A DNA stretch of 64,000 nucleotides, from NCBI GenBank assembly GCA_009760855.2, contig WPIO01000024.1, forward strand, positions 3,260,001 to 3,324,000. The letters are read 5' to 3'. Position 1 is the stretch's first letter. Each line of letters opens with the position of its first letter. A program made the translations under genes and the position numbers. The notes under the pieces are model-generated. The model searched no databases and was not told where the DNA came from. It worked only from the letters and a program-made list of their open reading frames with translations. This document shows positions 15,516 through 27,941 of the stretch, piece after piece. The stretch comes from Cristatella mucedo. Taxonomy: Eukaryota > Bryozoa > Phylactolaemata > Cristatellidae.

Positions 15516-16194
15516 GGGTTGCGGACACTCTCCTCGTCACGCTCGGAGCCTCTGTGCTCTGGGCTCTTGCACGGTGTGTGCGTGCATGCTCAGCCGAACT
15601 CTGATCGTCCGGCTGCTCCGCATAGTCGTAGTCTCACCTCTCATTGGTTGGCAATTTTGGTGGCATGTCTTTCTTAATGGCCGACACGGTCCAAACAATG
15701 GAAACTGATGCCACCAACCATACTATGGAGCATGCATATAATCGGGCGTGCAATTTAAAAAAAAACTGAAGGCCTTGCATCAACCGCGGTTAAACCGAGG
15801 GCCGAGAAATAAAAAGCAAGGTGCAAACTGAGACCTGAGACCTGAGCCTCTCAGACCTGAGAGTAGATTACGTAACAGGAAACTCGTAGCGGGTAGCAGC
15901 ATTCTCACCCAAAGTTTGAGTTCGCAAATGCCAAATGCGAAACCTAAATTGCGAACACAATCTGTAGGATGACGCCTCTGATGTCCTGACATTAAAACTC
16001 TCACCCTCTATGTGAGGGTTATGTCTACCAGTCAGTAAAACCTCATCGGCTGAATAGTGCGAGTCAGGATCAGGGTCTACGCAACATACAAATAGTACTC
16101 GAGTGTCCACCGTATGTCCTTGAGCGGCTTCCAAAACCCAGATTTCCATACTTACTTCAAGCGCCATTATACGGATTCACTCTTATTCGTACAG
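15516..16194. other. No gene recognised
   Basis: Nothing beyond a short direct repeat (AGACCTGAGA) near 15830-15860. Confidence 0.4.
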
Positions 16195-16348
<154 letters not shown>

Positions 16349-16695
16349 AAATACATACACTTGTGTGTCTGCAGTACTTGTTCTAAAAATCCACTCATCC
16401 TAAGCCTTAAGGTCAGACGTTAAACGGTGTAGCATTTTACAATTATAAGACTGCCCAAGTATCAGTGGAAGGCCTTGCGTTCATGCTGGAAGCATTGGTA
16501 GCGGCAAATCATGAATGACTCCATTTGGGCGTGTTCAGCTCACACTTTCAGCCAGCCTTGCTACGGGTCGTGCACCCCTGTGAAGGGGCGTGTCAGCGTG
16601 AGACCGTCTCCGGCATGTGGGCTACGCTATATTTTTAAAGGGCAAATTTATAGCAGCCTCGAAATGCTGTTCGATGCGGTATCTCACGAATCCGT

Positions 16696-16729
16696 GCGTC
16701 AGAGCCGTCGCCGCCGACGGCTCTGACGC
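16696..16729. repeat. Perfect hairpin, 15-bp arms
   Basis: GCGTCAGAGCCGTCG (16696-16710) is the exact reverse complement of 16715-16729 with a 4-base loop. There is no T-run and no flanking element. Confidence 0.92.
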
Positions 16730-16830
16730 TTCCAGCCTCCTACGTCGGCGCTAGGGGATTCGCTATAATATCGAGCGTTATTAGCGCAATGAGCTGGAAC
16801 TGCAGATGCCGACTGTCCGACTCAGCCGGC

Positions 16831-18195
<1,365 letters not shown>

Positions 18196-18247
<52 letters not shown>

Positions 18248-18290
18248 GGAGGGAGGGAGGGAGAGAGAGAAAGAAAGAGAGGGAGGGAGG
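18196..18290. repeat. (GA)n-(GGGA)n microsatellite
   Basis: GA units pass into GGGA and AAAGA units. Confidence 0.95.
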
Positions 18291-19009
18291 TTACCGTATT
18301 TTTCGTGAAGAGGCTGAAAAGGCGGCCAGTAGCCATTACTCGCAGACAGGCGCATCTTCGCAGCATCGACGGTCCGCCTTTAAAGGAACTCGCACTTGGG
18401 GAGGAGCGGAAGGTAGGCGCTTCCGGAAGGCACTCCTTCGCGGTTCGCGAGTCGGTCGTTTAAAAGAGAGCTGCAGCCCTTCAGAAGTGGAGTGCAGAAA
18501 TTGTCAGGTGCGAAAATACCGTAATAATACTCAACTTACAAAAACTGCTTTATATCACCTAAATCAGGCCGTGACCTAACTGTATTAGCTGTCGCAAGGG
18601 ACACGGATGTATTAAAATTCAGTCGGATTGCTCCAGCTTTCTGTAGCCCGACGCGGCAATGCGGCCAGATGAATCATAAATTGTTAATGCGCTGCAAAGT
18701 TAGGGGCTCAAAGCAACAGATTCGCGTTTAACACGGATCTGAGTTTTTAATAAATTCCGCAAAACTATTTTGGGCACTGCTAATCAATACAAATTAGTAT
18801 TTCCCTATCTAAAGGCAAGCTTAAATGAGGAGAAGCCCCTTTAGGACCCACGACATCCAGCCAATCAGGTGCTTTAATTACGTTCGGTCCAGTTCGGAGA
18901 CGGCACACATGCTCTTGGTTTACTTACGCTATCGGGCTGGAAAAAATGGCTTACGTGGCGTCACACTTCCAGTGCGGTAACTACCGACCAAGCCCGCTGA
19001 AAGATAAAC
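18291..19009. other. No gene recognised
   Basis: Mixed-composition DNA without long frames or repeat-family matches. Confidence 0.45.
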
Positions 19010-19017
19010 GTCTAGCC

Positions 19018-19193
19018 AGTGGCGGAGCCGCGGAGCGCGGGGGGGGGGGGCAATTGCCCTTGGACAGAGAACCTATATCCTGAGGCAAATTCCCCCAGGC
19101 CTCGTTGAGGAGAGGTAAGGGACCTTTGCCCCTTTCCAGCCTGAACCACTGCCGCTCTCCACCAAAACCTGAGAATAGTGGCTCCGCCGCTAT
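19018..19193 (+). mobile_element. Non-autonomous hAT-type element, 176 bp
   Basis: The ends are inverted: AGTGGCGGAGCCGC at the left and the reverse complement ATAGCGGCGGAGCCAC at the right. The element is flanked by a perfect 8-bp direct repeat GTCTAGCC at 19010-19017 and 19194-19201. Short imperfect terminal repeats with an 8-bp target duplication are typical of hAT transposons (P-type elements share that duplication length). It has no coding capacity, so it depended on an autonomous relative. The left arm continues into a G-run and CAATTGCCC. Confidence 0.8.
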
Positions 19194-19201
19194 GTCTAGC
19201 C

Positions 19202-19985
19202 CCTCTGGTCAAATTCCTGGCCAAGGGCCAATAGGCTCAAATGATTGCACTCATTAACATAGAGCATCCTTTGAAACAATTTGTTTATTATACGCATTTG
19301 AGGAAAAGAAAGTGGAGTGTATTTAACTAGCAAAGGACTAAATTTTTTAGCGGAAGTTTATTCGCGTTGCTTCGTCGCTGCGACCTCAGCGGGTACTTGA
19401 CCGCAACGCGACTGTGCACAGTCGCTGTCACGTGACACGTAAAACATCGGCGCCGCCGCCTTAAAAGCTCCGGCTGCTCACGGAGCAGCGTGCAGAGGGA
19501 GGAGCCGCGAGACGGAGCTCCGTGAGCAGCGCGAAGCGTAAAATGCAGGAGACGCTGGCTGCGGCACGATTCCGTTCGACAAGACGAGCTATCGCGCGCG
19601 CGCTCGGTCGTGCTGTAAAGATGAGCGAGAACCGGAAGAGCGGCGGGAACCAGAAAAGCTGGAGCCGAAAGAGCTGAGGGATGGCCGGCCGAGCGGAAGC
19701 GCGCCGTCAGCAGTTGCTCCGCACTGGTGCGCGAGCGTGCATCGGCGGGCCTGAGACACCGACGCAGCAGGATCGTCTCCTTCCTGTCAGTGCGAGACGT
19801 TGTCGCATGGTTACCATTTCGAGTGAAGCGACACGCCGTTCGCGTCTCCCTTCCAAGACGCGAGCTGACGTTGCAACTCTTCGCATCCGCCGCTCCCGCC
19901 GCCGTGTGCGCGCTCGCGCCGGACCGCCGTTCCAGAAACCAAGAAGGGAAAATGGCCGCCCGGCCCGCTAGAGCGACGCAGCAAC
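19202..19985. other. CpG-rich from about 19370; no gene confirmed
   Basis: Frames are long on both strands because of composition. No domain is recognised. Confidence 0.4.
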
Positions 19986-20390
19986 TTGTGTAAGGTCTCA
20001 TCTGTCAGGACGACAATGGATTCGGACGGTTTTTTGGCCACTACGACTCTAAAACGCCGCACTTTACGCTCGCTCATCCGAGGACTTCCGCCTGCGTCGA
20101 AATCAAGTGCTCGCGTTACCGCTTCTGGCTCAACGTCGCCGCGCGCGCTCAGTGCCGCAGCAGCAGCCCCGCCGATTAGCGAGAATGGGACCGAGGCTTC
20201 GGCGGCCGCCTCTGCCGCAGTTCTCCGCGCTGACGGGGACTCGCCGCCGCCAGGCAGGCAGGCGCCCGGCGTGGGAGACAGGAAATCCTGCGACGGGAAC
20301 CACTCCCACTCACCACCTCGCGATACTGGCATAGACAATGCACCCGTCGCCGCTGCCGACGGATGCGACCGCAGCCGCACGCCATCGCAG
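19986..20390. other. Ambiguous overlapping ORFs on both strands, possible exon
   Basis: A plus-strand frame (ATG at 20016, MDSDGFLATTTLKRRTLRS) and a minus-strand frame (20380 downward, passing through VRRFRVVVAKKPSESIVVL) both give protein-like composition over about 120-190 residues. The plus frame could end at a donor-like AGA|GTAAAT near 20390. I do not recognise either product, and the DNA is CpG-rich, so either or both may be chance. Listed as an uncertain candidate only. Confidence 0.2.
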
Positions 20391-20849
20391 AGTAAATTGC
20401 GGCTAATGACTCGGCGGCGGACAGGGCGCTCGGTCCGCCGCCGCCGCCTTGCGAGTCAGCACGCGCTCCCCGCGCGCGCGCGCGCAAACGAACGCGCTCT
20501 CGCGCCGCGGCCGGTTGCAATTCTCAACGAGCAGCATTGGCGTTCGTTCGTCTGCTAAGGCGACGTCGATCAAAAGTCGAGGACGCGGAGACCGAGGCAT
20601 GCTAAACGAGAAAAGAAGCGCAAAGTTTGAGCCCGCGGACGATCGGTTCATTCCTTTCCGCGTTAGGCAGCTACTCGCGACATCCGGCGCCTTGCGAACG
20701 CGCGGCCGGCCGTCAGTGTCCACGCCGAGTCCGCCAGAGGCGGCGCGGAGGGATATACGCGCGTCGAGTCTGCTTGCGAGACTTGACCCTTCGAATTGGC
20801 GATGCTGTAGTGAGATCGTCGCCGTGCGCTCGGAATCAGTGTGCCCTCT

Positions 20850-21590
20850 CTGATAGCGGCTTAAGGTTTGAAGGCTTCGTTAAGAAGAACATCCCCACAG
20901 CTAGCCATCACGGTCGATACCTGTCCAAGATTTGGGACCATCCACCTCTGCAGCTTGCTAAGCATTTAATTATTTCGCTGCTTCTAGCTTGGCTCGACTA
21001 CGGCTCAATTCTATTTTGGCTGAGGATACCAAAAAAGGGTAATACAGTTTTTGCAGCTAGTGAGGAATACGGCTGCATGGCTGTTGAAAAAAAATCCCTG
21101 AGTTTTAGGCGTGCGTCTCCTTAGCCAGAGGAGCTGCGACGGCTTCCGGTTGATCAATGGACGCAGCGAAATTCTTACCCTGAATCACGAGGCCCGCCAT
21201 GGCTTGGATCCTTCATACCGAGGCTGAAGTTTCATGCTCCTCGCGCCCTCGGGTTCTCTACGGAGAATTAATTAACAGTTCAATTCCGACGCTCTAAGAC
21301 CATGGGCTAGGGAAGCTTTTGCTCTGCAAGTCCGAGACTGCGGAACTCGCTTCAACAATTCTTACGCACGAACGACGTCTACTCTGCTGCAGCCGACTGT
21401 AGCGCATCCTTTCGCGTAACTCACTTCCTCTTGACTGCCATCTTGACTCAGCCATGCTTCTCACTTCCTCTTTGTTGAGCGGGATGCTGATGACGATTTG
21501 AGTTCGCTGCAGGAAAGTTTTCTGCGTAACGGCCCCTTTGTCCTTGTGGCTTCGCGAGGTTGCAGATGGCGATACGTCATAGAGTATCAC
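20850..21590 (+). pseudogene. LINE-B fragment, 5'-truncated
   Basis: The plus strand reads GLRFEGFVKK, TASHHGRYLSKIWDH, LLLAWLDYGSILF and RRASP, then LRRLPVDQWTQRNSYPES. The C-terminal block follows in a shifted frame, then the tail AACGGCCCCTTTGTCCTTGT / GGCTTCGCGAGGTTGCAG. Block order matches the copies at 40408-41440 and 35113-35895. Stops and frameshifts show it is dead. It lies 5 kb upstream of the homeobox gene. Confidence 0.82.
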
Positions 21591-24500
21591 ATCAAACCCT
21601 GACAGACCCTGACACTCGACAGCTTCGCAGCGTCTTCTCGTGCGGTCGTTATGAGTGAGCTTTCTCCAGCGGTTCGCGCGGCGATGAGAAAGAAGGGGAA
21701 ACTCGAAAGGACGCCAGTGAAGATTACGCGATCCGAAACGATGAAACGAAACAATGCGGTCGCTGCGTCGTGAGAGCATCCGGTCAAGCCAGCGTCTCCT
21801 CTCTGTGAAGAAGTGAACAGTCGCCCTCGTTGCTGTTTTTCAACTACTGCTTCTTGCGTCTGAATCTGCGCGCTCTGTAAAGACCAACAGGCAGGCAGAG
21901 AACAGAGGAGATAGACAGCTAGGAGCAGAGCGAGACAGCGAGAGGGAAGAGAGACAGCGAGGAGAGGAAAGTGGCGCGACGGCGAAAGAGAGAATCCCGC
22001 TGCCAGGTTGAAGGTTGAAGTCGCCGCACAGCTGCGCAATCGGCGTTTCTCCGCCTCGTTCGGCCAAGCGTCGACAACGCCGCTGCCCTAAGCGGTGCTG
22101 CGCTGCGTTGGCAGTTTCCGCGGCGATACGCCCTGGGCCGGCGCTGGCAGTAGGGACGAGCGCGCTCGCACTGGAATGAGAGGAATGAGACGACGGCGAG
22201 CGAGCGAGCGCGGTTTCGCGGAGCAGCTGTCGGGGGTCGGGGCTCTTGGGTCGGGACACGGGTTGGCCGAAGAGCACCAGCGCCAGCTGCGCTCAGCGCG
22301 GCCACTCGGCGCGCCGCGTCGATATCCGGCGCTGCCGAATTGAGGCGCCGACGCGCGGCTCAGCGCGTCCGTCTGAGCCGCGCGTTGACGGTAGCGGACG
22401 CTCAGCTGTGCACTTTGCGCACCGATTATTCAGCCGCGCGCGCGCAGTCGCCGGAGCTTCGCTGCGTAGGGAGCTTGCGCACGAGGAGCTTCCGCCGCCG
22501 GCGGGCGGAAGACGGATCGGCCGTTTGCTAGGCACCCGCTGCTGCGAGCGGCGATGGGCGGCTGCCGCCGCTGCTCGCAGCGAGCGACTGCGAGTCGCTC
22601 CGTCGGCGCTCATCTTCGAGCCTGCGAAACGCCTTCGGCTCAAGGAGTAGACGGCCTGCAAAGGGCGCGACCTGCCGCCTTCGCAGCGCGTCCTTCGTAC
22701 CGTCCGCATCCGGGAACAGCAGCAGCAGCGAGCTGCGCTTGTGCTTCGGTGCTTCGGTGCTCGCCATTGCTAGGCGGAAGGACGCTCCGCGCACGATAGG
22801 CGATATCGCTATCGCGTCACTCGCACTCCTCCGACGCCGGCGACGCGACGCTCGCTCTGCCTCCGGCTCTGCTCGGGGCGCGGAGACCTCTCTCGCGCGC
22901 GCCGCAAGCGAAGCGAAGGGATAACTCGGCGAGGGGTATAACTCGCGACGATGCGACGCTCTCGCGCTCTGAGCGCGCGCGCGGGCGGACTCGCGCGCGC
23001 GTGCGCGCGCCGCCGCCAAATATCGATGGCCCGGACGCCGGTGCGGCGCTGCCGCGACGCCGCGCCGCTAATTCGGTCAGCGACTGCGACAATGCGTCGG
23101 GCGTCTGCGTGCGGTCGCGGCGCGAGGCTCGGCGCCGCCGGCGGCGCGTGGAGTGTGGCGCGCGAGAGAGCCGTCCGGCGTCGAGCCGCCCGCCGCCGCC
23201 CGCCGCCCGACAGCGCCAAGAGGCGGCTGCGGCGGACGGCGGCGACGGCTCTCTCGCGAGCGACGCCTGCGGGGTGGTATGCGCCTCTTCGTCGGTGGCC
23301 AGCTCGATGACGTCAGCCCGTCGCGGAGCAGCCGCCGCTGCGAAAGTCGCTGCGGCTACGTTGCGGCGGGCTTGCTCGATGAGCGGGTCCTCCTTTGAGC
23401 GCCTCGTCCTCGGTCCGGCGGCAGGCGGCACGGGGCGCCGGAAAAGTGCCGGATCGGCGCAGCGGCGGCAGCTGGGCGGAAAGGGGCGCGGCGCGACGAG
23501 GGGCGCGGCAGGACGAGCGGCGCGGGCGGCGGCGCAGTTCGTTAGCGCCGCTAAGATTTTGCTCGCCCACTAAAAGCCCGCTTTCTTTGGTCGCGCGTCC
23601 TTCTGGTCTCTGTCTTCTGGTCGCAGGGCTTCTCAAGGAAGACAGCCGAAGGAAGTGAAGAGCGGCAGCTGAGCGTCTCGCAATTCCTCGGCGTCTCGCG
23701 GCGAGGGCGTTTATCGTTCGCCGCCGCCGCCGCTGCAGCAGCACATCCGGCCGACCGTCGCCTCGGCGGACGAACGAGTCGCAATCCCGCGGCTGAATCG
23801 CGATGATTCGCGGCCGCCATGCGCGCGGCTGCTCGAGCAGCTCGTCTGTCTCTTCTCGTTTGTCGCGGCGTCGCGTCGCGCCGCGTCTCAACGCTCTACG
23901 AGGAGTGTCGCGACCGGCGGCGGCGTGCGCCTAGCGACCGACCGACCGACCGACCGACTAAAGGCCCGTCGAATGCAAGTCCCCGATGGTCCTGTGCTCG
24001 CCGGCTCACGAGCCGGCGGGCGCACGGTGTCCTCTCCTATTTCTCCGGCGCCGCGAGCCCGTAACCGTCGACCTCACCGGACAGGAGCAGCGCGCCGTTC
24101 GCAGCGCACCGTCGCGCGCCGCGCTGCTCGGGATCGAATCGATAAAGCGAGCGAACCTCGCAGCGGCTCGCGAGCTTAGATGCCGTCGGAAATTAGGACG
24201 AAAATTACCTTTTCGGTTGCGAGACGTGGCCAGCTATGCGGAAATTACGGTCGCCTTTCGATGGCGATTGCACGCGCTAGGCTGTCGCAAGCGTTTTCGC
24301 GCGGCCGCGCGGCGAGTCCGACTTTGAAACAGCGGCGGCGGCGGCGGCGAGTGTCGCGCGCGCTCCGCCGAGGCGCGGCCCCGTTTAAATCAATTCGCTC
24401 TCGATAATGCGATGCTGAGCGGGAATCTGGGTCGCTAAGACGGCGCAGTGCGGACATCGGCGTGCGCTCGCGGTGCTCGCGGGGCGCGAACCGGGCGCTC

Positions 24501-25668
24501 CGCCGGCCGCCCAAGTTTTTCTACCTTTAGCTGCGTTTATCTCAAGCGCCGAGCCGAGTTTCGCCACGTTCGCCAGAGCGGTGCTCGCCGAAGACGCTTC
24601 TTCGCTTGCCGCATCGTTTCAGCGGGAGGGCAAATATTTATCTTGACGGCTCGCTATCGGCGCGAGCGCGAATCGAGACCCGCTCTGCATCCGTTATGGC
24701 CTTTCCTCAAAAAGCGACCCAATCTCGCGAACTCGCGACGAAACTACGGCTCGGTCCGACTGCAGCATCCGTCGCGCCATTGTGACGACGGACGACTGAC
24801 GGCAGGCCGCCGATGGCGGCGGGGGCGGTGGTGCCTGACGGCGCGCATCGCCGCTACATTCTGACACGGCTCCACGGCGGGTGCAACTCCACGGTGGAAA
24901 CCGCTACGAGACAATGCCGAGGAAACTGTCATGGTCGCGGCTTGTGCAACGCCGCGTCGCGCTGACAATGCGCGCACTCTAATTCAGTGCTGGCTTCGTA
25001 CGCCGGCGGTCAGTCTCCAGCGGACGCTCCGGCGGTGGCGACGGCGGCGGCGCTGTCGTTGGCAAACAGGCGGCGCGCGGGCTTACCGGCACCGTGCGGC
25101 CGCCGGCGTGCGTGCGCGCCCAGCCGTACAAGCATCGCCCCATTGTTCGGCGGCGGCGGCCGCTTCGCGAACGCTGCCTCGCTGCTAGCCGAACTCGCAC
25201 GGGGGGGGGGAGAGAGGGAGGGAGGGAGGGAGGGAGGAGCGGCGGACGAGAGCGGACGAACCGGGCGCGCCGCCGCCGCTTTATTGCTGCAAGCTTTCCT
25301 GGAGCGTGGATGAGGCGTCGCAGCGGTGCGACGCGCCACGATGCTGACACGTCGAAAGCGGACGCTTCGTCCTCACTCATCAGTCGCGCATTCGCCCCGG
25401 CTTGCGGCGCGCGGCGGGACAGACGGCGCTGGCGTCCAGTCGACGACTGAAAGGGCACTGCAGGCGCGTGCGTTCGCATCGCGATCGCACGCGCGCGCCT
25501 CCGCTTCCGCCGTTAGATCTCGCAACGCGCGCGAATCGTCGTGAATTCGCGCGCGCGGACGCGTCGCCGCCGCGGATCGCCACACACCGGCGGCGGAGCC
25601 GAGCCAGCCCGACCGACGCCGCGCGGTCGGCTCGGCTCCGGCTGGCGCATGCGCGCCGGCGAGGCGGC
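21591..25668. other. Long CpG-rich region upstream of the homeobox gene
   Basis: CpG is dense nearly throughout, with numerous long frames on all strands that are compositional. A (GACC)n stretch sits at 23938-23957 and a G-run followed by GGGA units at 25201-25236. I recognise no additional coding exon. The position immediately upstream of a developmental transcription-factor gene is typical of an extended CpG island holding promoter and regulatory sequence; that reading is inference. Confidence 0.55.
22352..22384. repeat. Perfect hairpin, 12-bp arms
   Basis: CGCGCGGCTCAG (22352-22363) is the exact reverse complement of 22373-22384, with a 9-base spacer. Confidence 0.85.
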
Positions 25669-25749
25669 CCAATGGCGTCGGAGGCACGGCGGCGTCCGAC
25701 CGGCGGCGACCAATGAGCGACAGCTCCGGCTCTGGCCGCGCTTATAAAA
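25669..25749 (+). promoter_or_regulatory. Putative core promoter of the Nkx2-1 gene (CCAAT, CCAAT, TATA)
   Basis: CCAAT at 25669-25673 and 25710-25714 and TATAAAA at 25743-25749 lie in the spacing usual for a TATA promoter (nearer CCAAT about 30 bases upstream of TATA). Transcription would be predicted to start near 25770-25775. That is only a few bases before the ATG at 25777, so either the leader is exceptionally short or another start site is used. The surrounding DNA is CpG-rich. Confidence 0.6.
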
Positions 25750-25776
25750 CCGGCGCCCCGGCGGCGTGAATCGGAA

Positions 25777-26146
25777 ATGATGCCGCTGAGCGATCGCCTG
25801 CCGTTCTCCGTGCCGGACGTCATCCTGAACCCGCTGGAGGACGCTTACGGCTACAAGAAGGCAGACGCGTCGTCGTTCTACGGCGCGAGCATGAATGCTA
25901 TCGGGATGGGCATGCCGTCGGCCGGCGGCGGCGGCGGGGCGCCCGGCGCCTACCACCACCACCCGTACGGCGTGCAGCAGCAGCTGACGCACCACGCGGC
26001 GGCGGCCGCCGCCGCCGCGGCCTCGTTCGGCGGGCAGTACGAGCTCAGTCACTACGCCGACACGGCGGCGCGCCACAACGCCTCTACGTGGTACGGCAAC
26101 GCGTCGGCTGACCAGACGACCAGCCGCCTGGCCAACGAGTACGCCC
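25777..26146 (+). CDS. Nkx2-1: Nkx2-1/scarecrow homeobox protein, exon 1 (residues 1-123)
   Basis: First coding exon of an NK2-class homeodomain transcription factor. Residues 9-23 (PFSVPDVILNPLEDA) match the N-terminal TN/EH1-like motif of NKX2-1, the segment that recruits Groucho/TLE corepressors. Compared with the usual FSVSDIL core it has Pro for Ser and one extra hydrophobic residue. Gly-, His- and Ala-rich runs follow, then NASTWYGN near residues 105-112, corresponding to the WYG block just before the intron in NKX2-1. The exon ends with one base of a split codon at C|GTGAGT. The start is the first ATG of a tandem MM pair; the EH1 motif lies close behind it as in homologues, supporting this start. 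Exon 2 joins in phase to give 404 residues, near the family's usual length. Confidence 0.93.
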
Positions 26147-26310
26147 GTGAGTATCGGAAATTGCGCCCTTCTTCGCGCGCGCTTCTTCGCGACGCGTCCT
26201 TCTTGACGGCTCCGCTCGCGTCAGCGGCGACGTCGGCGGCGACGTCGGCGGCGACGCGTGCTCGCGCAGGAGGGCCGGCCGGCCGCCGTCGCGACGCGCG
26301 CGGGCCGGCC

Positions 26311-26345
26311 GACCGTTCCGGACGCGGCGAGCGTCCGGAACGGTC
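26311..26345. repeat. Perfect hairpin in the Nkx2-1 intron, 15-bp arms
   Basis: GACCGTTCCGGACGC (26311-26325) is the exact reverse complement of 26331-26345, with a 5-base loop. Confidence 0.92.
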
Positions 26346-26604
26346 GGAGAGCGATGGGGGTGATGGAGCTGGTGAAGGCGGCGGTCGGTTGGCTCGGGGT
26401 GTCGCTCGCGCGTCCTGTATCCCGCGTTTAAGGGCAATTTTACTTCGAGCTGGCCGAGTTGGCTAATTGCTCCGATCGCGCGCGCGACGGTGCGTCCGAA
26501 CAAAGGGTCGGCGTGTCGCTATTTAGGCGTCTCTATTGCTCGGTCAATGCGACTGCGGCGAAAAGCTGCAATTAATCCCTTCCGTCGGGTCCTTCGGTCA
26601 GGAA

Positions 26605-26652
26605 GGCGGCGGGTAAGGCGGCGGGTAAGGCGGCGGGTAAGGCGGCGGCTAG
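26605..26652. repeat. 12-bp tandem repeat, four units
   Basis: GGCGGCGGGTAA occurs three times perfectly and a fourth time with changes at two positions. Each unit contains GGGTAAG, so the array presents several donor-like splice sites. Confidence 0.9.
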
Positions 26653-27162
26653 GCGATCGAGAGAGAGAGAGAGAGAGACGTCGGAGCCTCGTAGAGCCGC
26701 CCGCACCGCTGGCCGCCAGCCCTCCTGCGCGCGTGCGCGCGCTCGCGAAGCTCCGTCGGCTCTGCTGCTCTCGCCGACGGCGGAGGCGCGCGAGATCGGG
26801 CGCGCGTGCCAGCGCTACGAGTTGTCTGCTGCAGAAAGAAGAAGGCTGCCGCTTGCGCCGCTCGGTCTGCTCCGCTCGCGCGCGTCGTTTCGCGCTGAGA
26901 GAGTCGCTTTCGCCTCGCCTTGCCAATGGCCGCGACGCCGGCAGCGGCCGCCCGTGCGACGCCGCAGTGCGGACGCCGCAGTGAGACCGCCGCCGACGTC
27001 CGGCGATTGGCGGGGGTGCCAGCGGTCGCCGCCTTATCGCTCGCTCGCCGCCGCCGCCGCCGCCTCGGATTTCGTGTGCGCCGAGCGGCGACCGCCATCA
27101 ACGTGGGGGGGGGGACGGCGGCGGCGGCGACAGGTGGACGGGGGCATCGCCAAGCGTTCGGA

Positions 27163-27196
27163 CTGCGACCGAGCGTTCGGAGACGCTCGGTCGCAG
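27163..27196. repeat. Perfect hairpin in the Nkx2-1 intron, 14-bp arms
   Basis: CTGCGACCGAGCGT (27163-27176) is the exact reverse complement of 27183-27196, with a 6-base loop. Confidence 0.92.
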
Positions 27197-27941
27197 GAAT
27201 TCGCTCGCTCGCTGCTGCTGCTGCTGCCGGTTCCGCGAGCGGCGACGCCTGGTGGCAGCTCGTTACCCTTTTGGTCGTGCGGCGCGCCAGCGAGCGCGGC
27301 GGCGCCTACGACAGCGAGCGAGCTAAGAGCGCGTTCGCGCGCGCATGCGCAAGTTGGAGGCGTTCCTCCGAGGCCTCGAGCCGGGCTGGATTTTTCGAGC
27401 CGCCGTCGCAGCGTCGTTCCTGTGCGCCGCAAGCCCCGCCCATCCGAGAGGGCTCGACGTGCGCGCTGCTGCGGCGGCGGCGACGCTGCGCGCGCGCGCG
27501 CGCGCGAGGCGAGCGGGTTCAGGATCAAGGCCTGCCAGCCTAAATCCGTTTCCGATTGTCGCCGTCCGGTGGCCGACAAATCAAATTGCTTGGCGCGCTT
27601 TACGATAAATGCATTGGGTCTATCACACAGGCGGCATGGCGGAGCCGCCGCGGTTGATCGAATAGGAGCCGAGCTCGTTACGTACTAAAGCGCGACGCGA
27701 CGCAGCGCTCTCCTCTACCGCTTCCCCCCGCGCGGCTCCGCTAAATTCGTTAGATAAACTAAGGCGGGCTCGCGTTTCGCCCGGCCACGCGCGACGGAAG
27801 GGGCGCCACCGGCGGCGCACCTGCGCGCGAGCGAAAAGCCAGTGACGACGACGACGCAAAAGAGCAAGCAGGCTGCGGTATCGCTCGCTCGCTCGCTAGC
27901 TCGCGCGTTGACTAACGTCGCCGGCGCGCCGATCGTTGCAG

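Larger units (their letters stand above)
26147..27941 (+). other. Nkx2-1: Intron of the Nkx2-1 gene (1,795 bp)
   Basis: The donor GTGAGT follows 26146. The acceptor is TTGCAG at 27936-27941, with a good branch-point candidate CTAAC at 27912-27916. Both junctions split a codon after its first base, so exons join in frame. The intron is CpG-rich and holds two perfect hairpins and a 12-bp tandem repeat. Its position, just before the SR(L/F)M block, equals that in vertebrate NKX2-1. Confidence 0.9.

Noticed and set aside
22528-23891. Several 130-200 residue Arg/Ala/Pro-rich frames upstream of the homeobox gene
   Set aside because: All six frames are open because stop codons are rare in CpG-rich DNA. 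No domain, codon bias or splice pattern favours any of them.
23938-23957. CRISPR-like or telomeric array in the (GACC)n stretch
   Set aside because: A simple tetranucleotide run with no spacers. No array with unique spacers exists anywhere in the window.
26822-27688. 288-residue plus-strand frame between the two homeobox exons
   Set aside because: It lies inside the intron, is Arg/Ala/Ser-rich from CpG composition, and has competing long frames in other registers. The exon 1-exon 2 junction is well supported without it.
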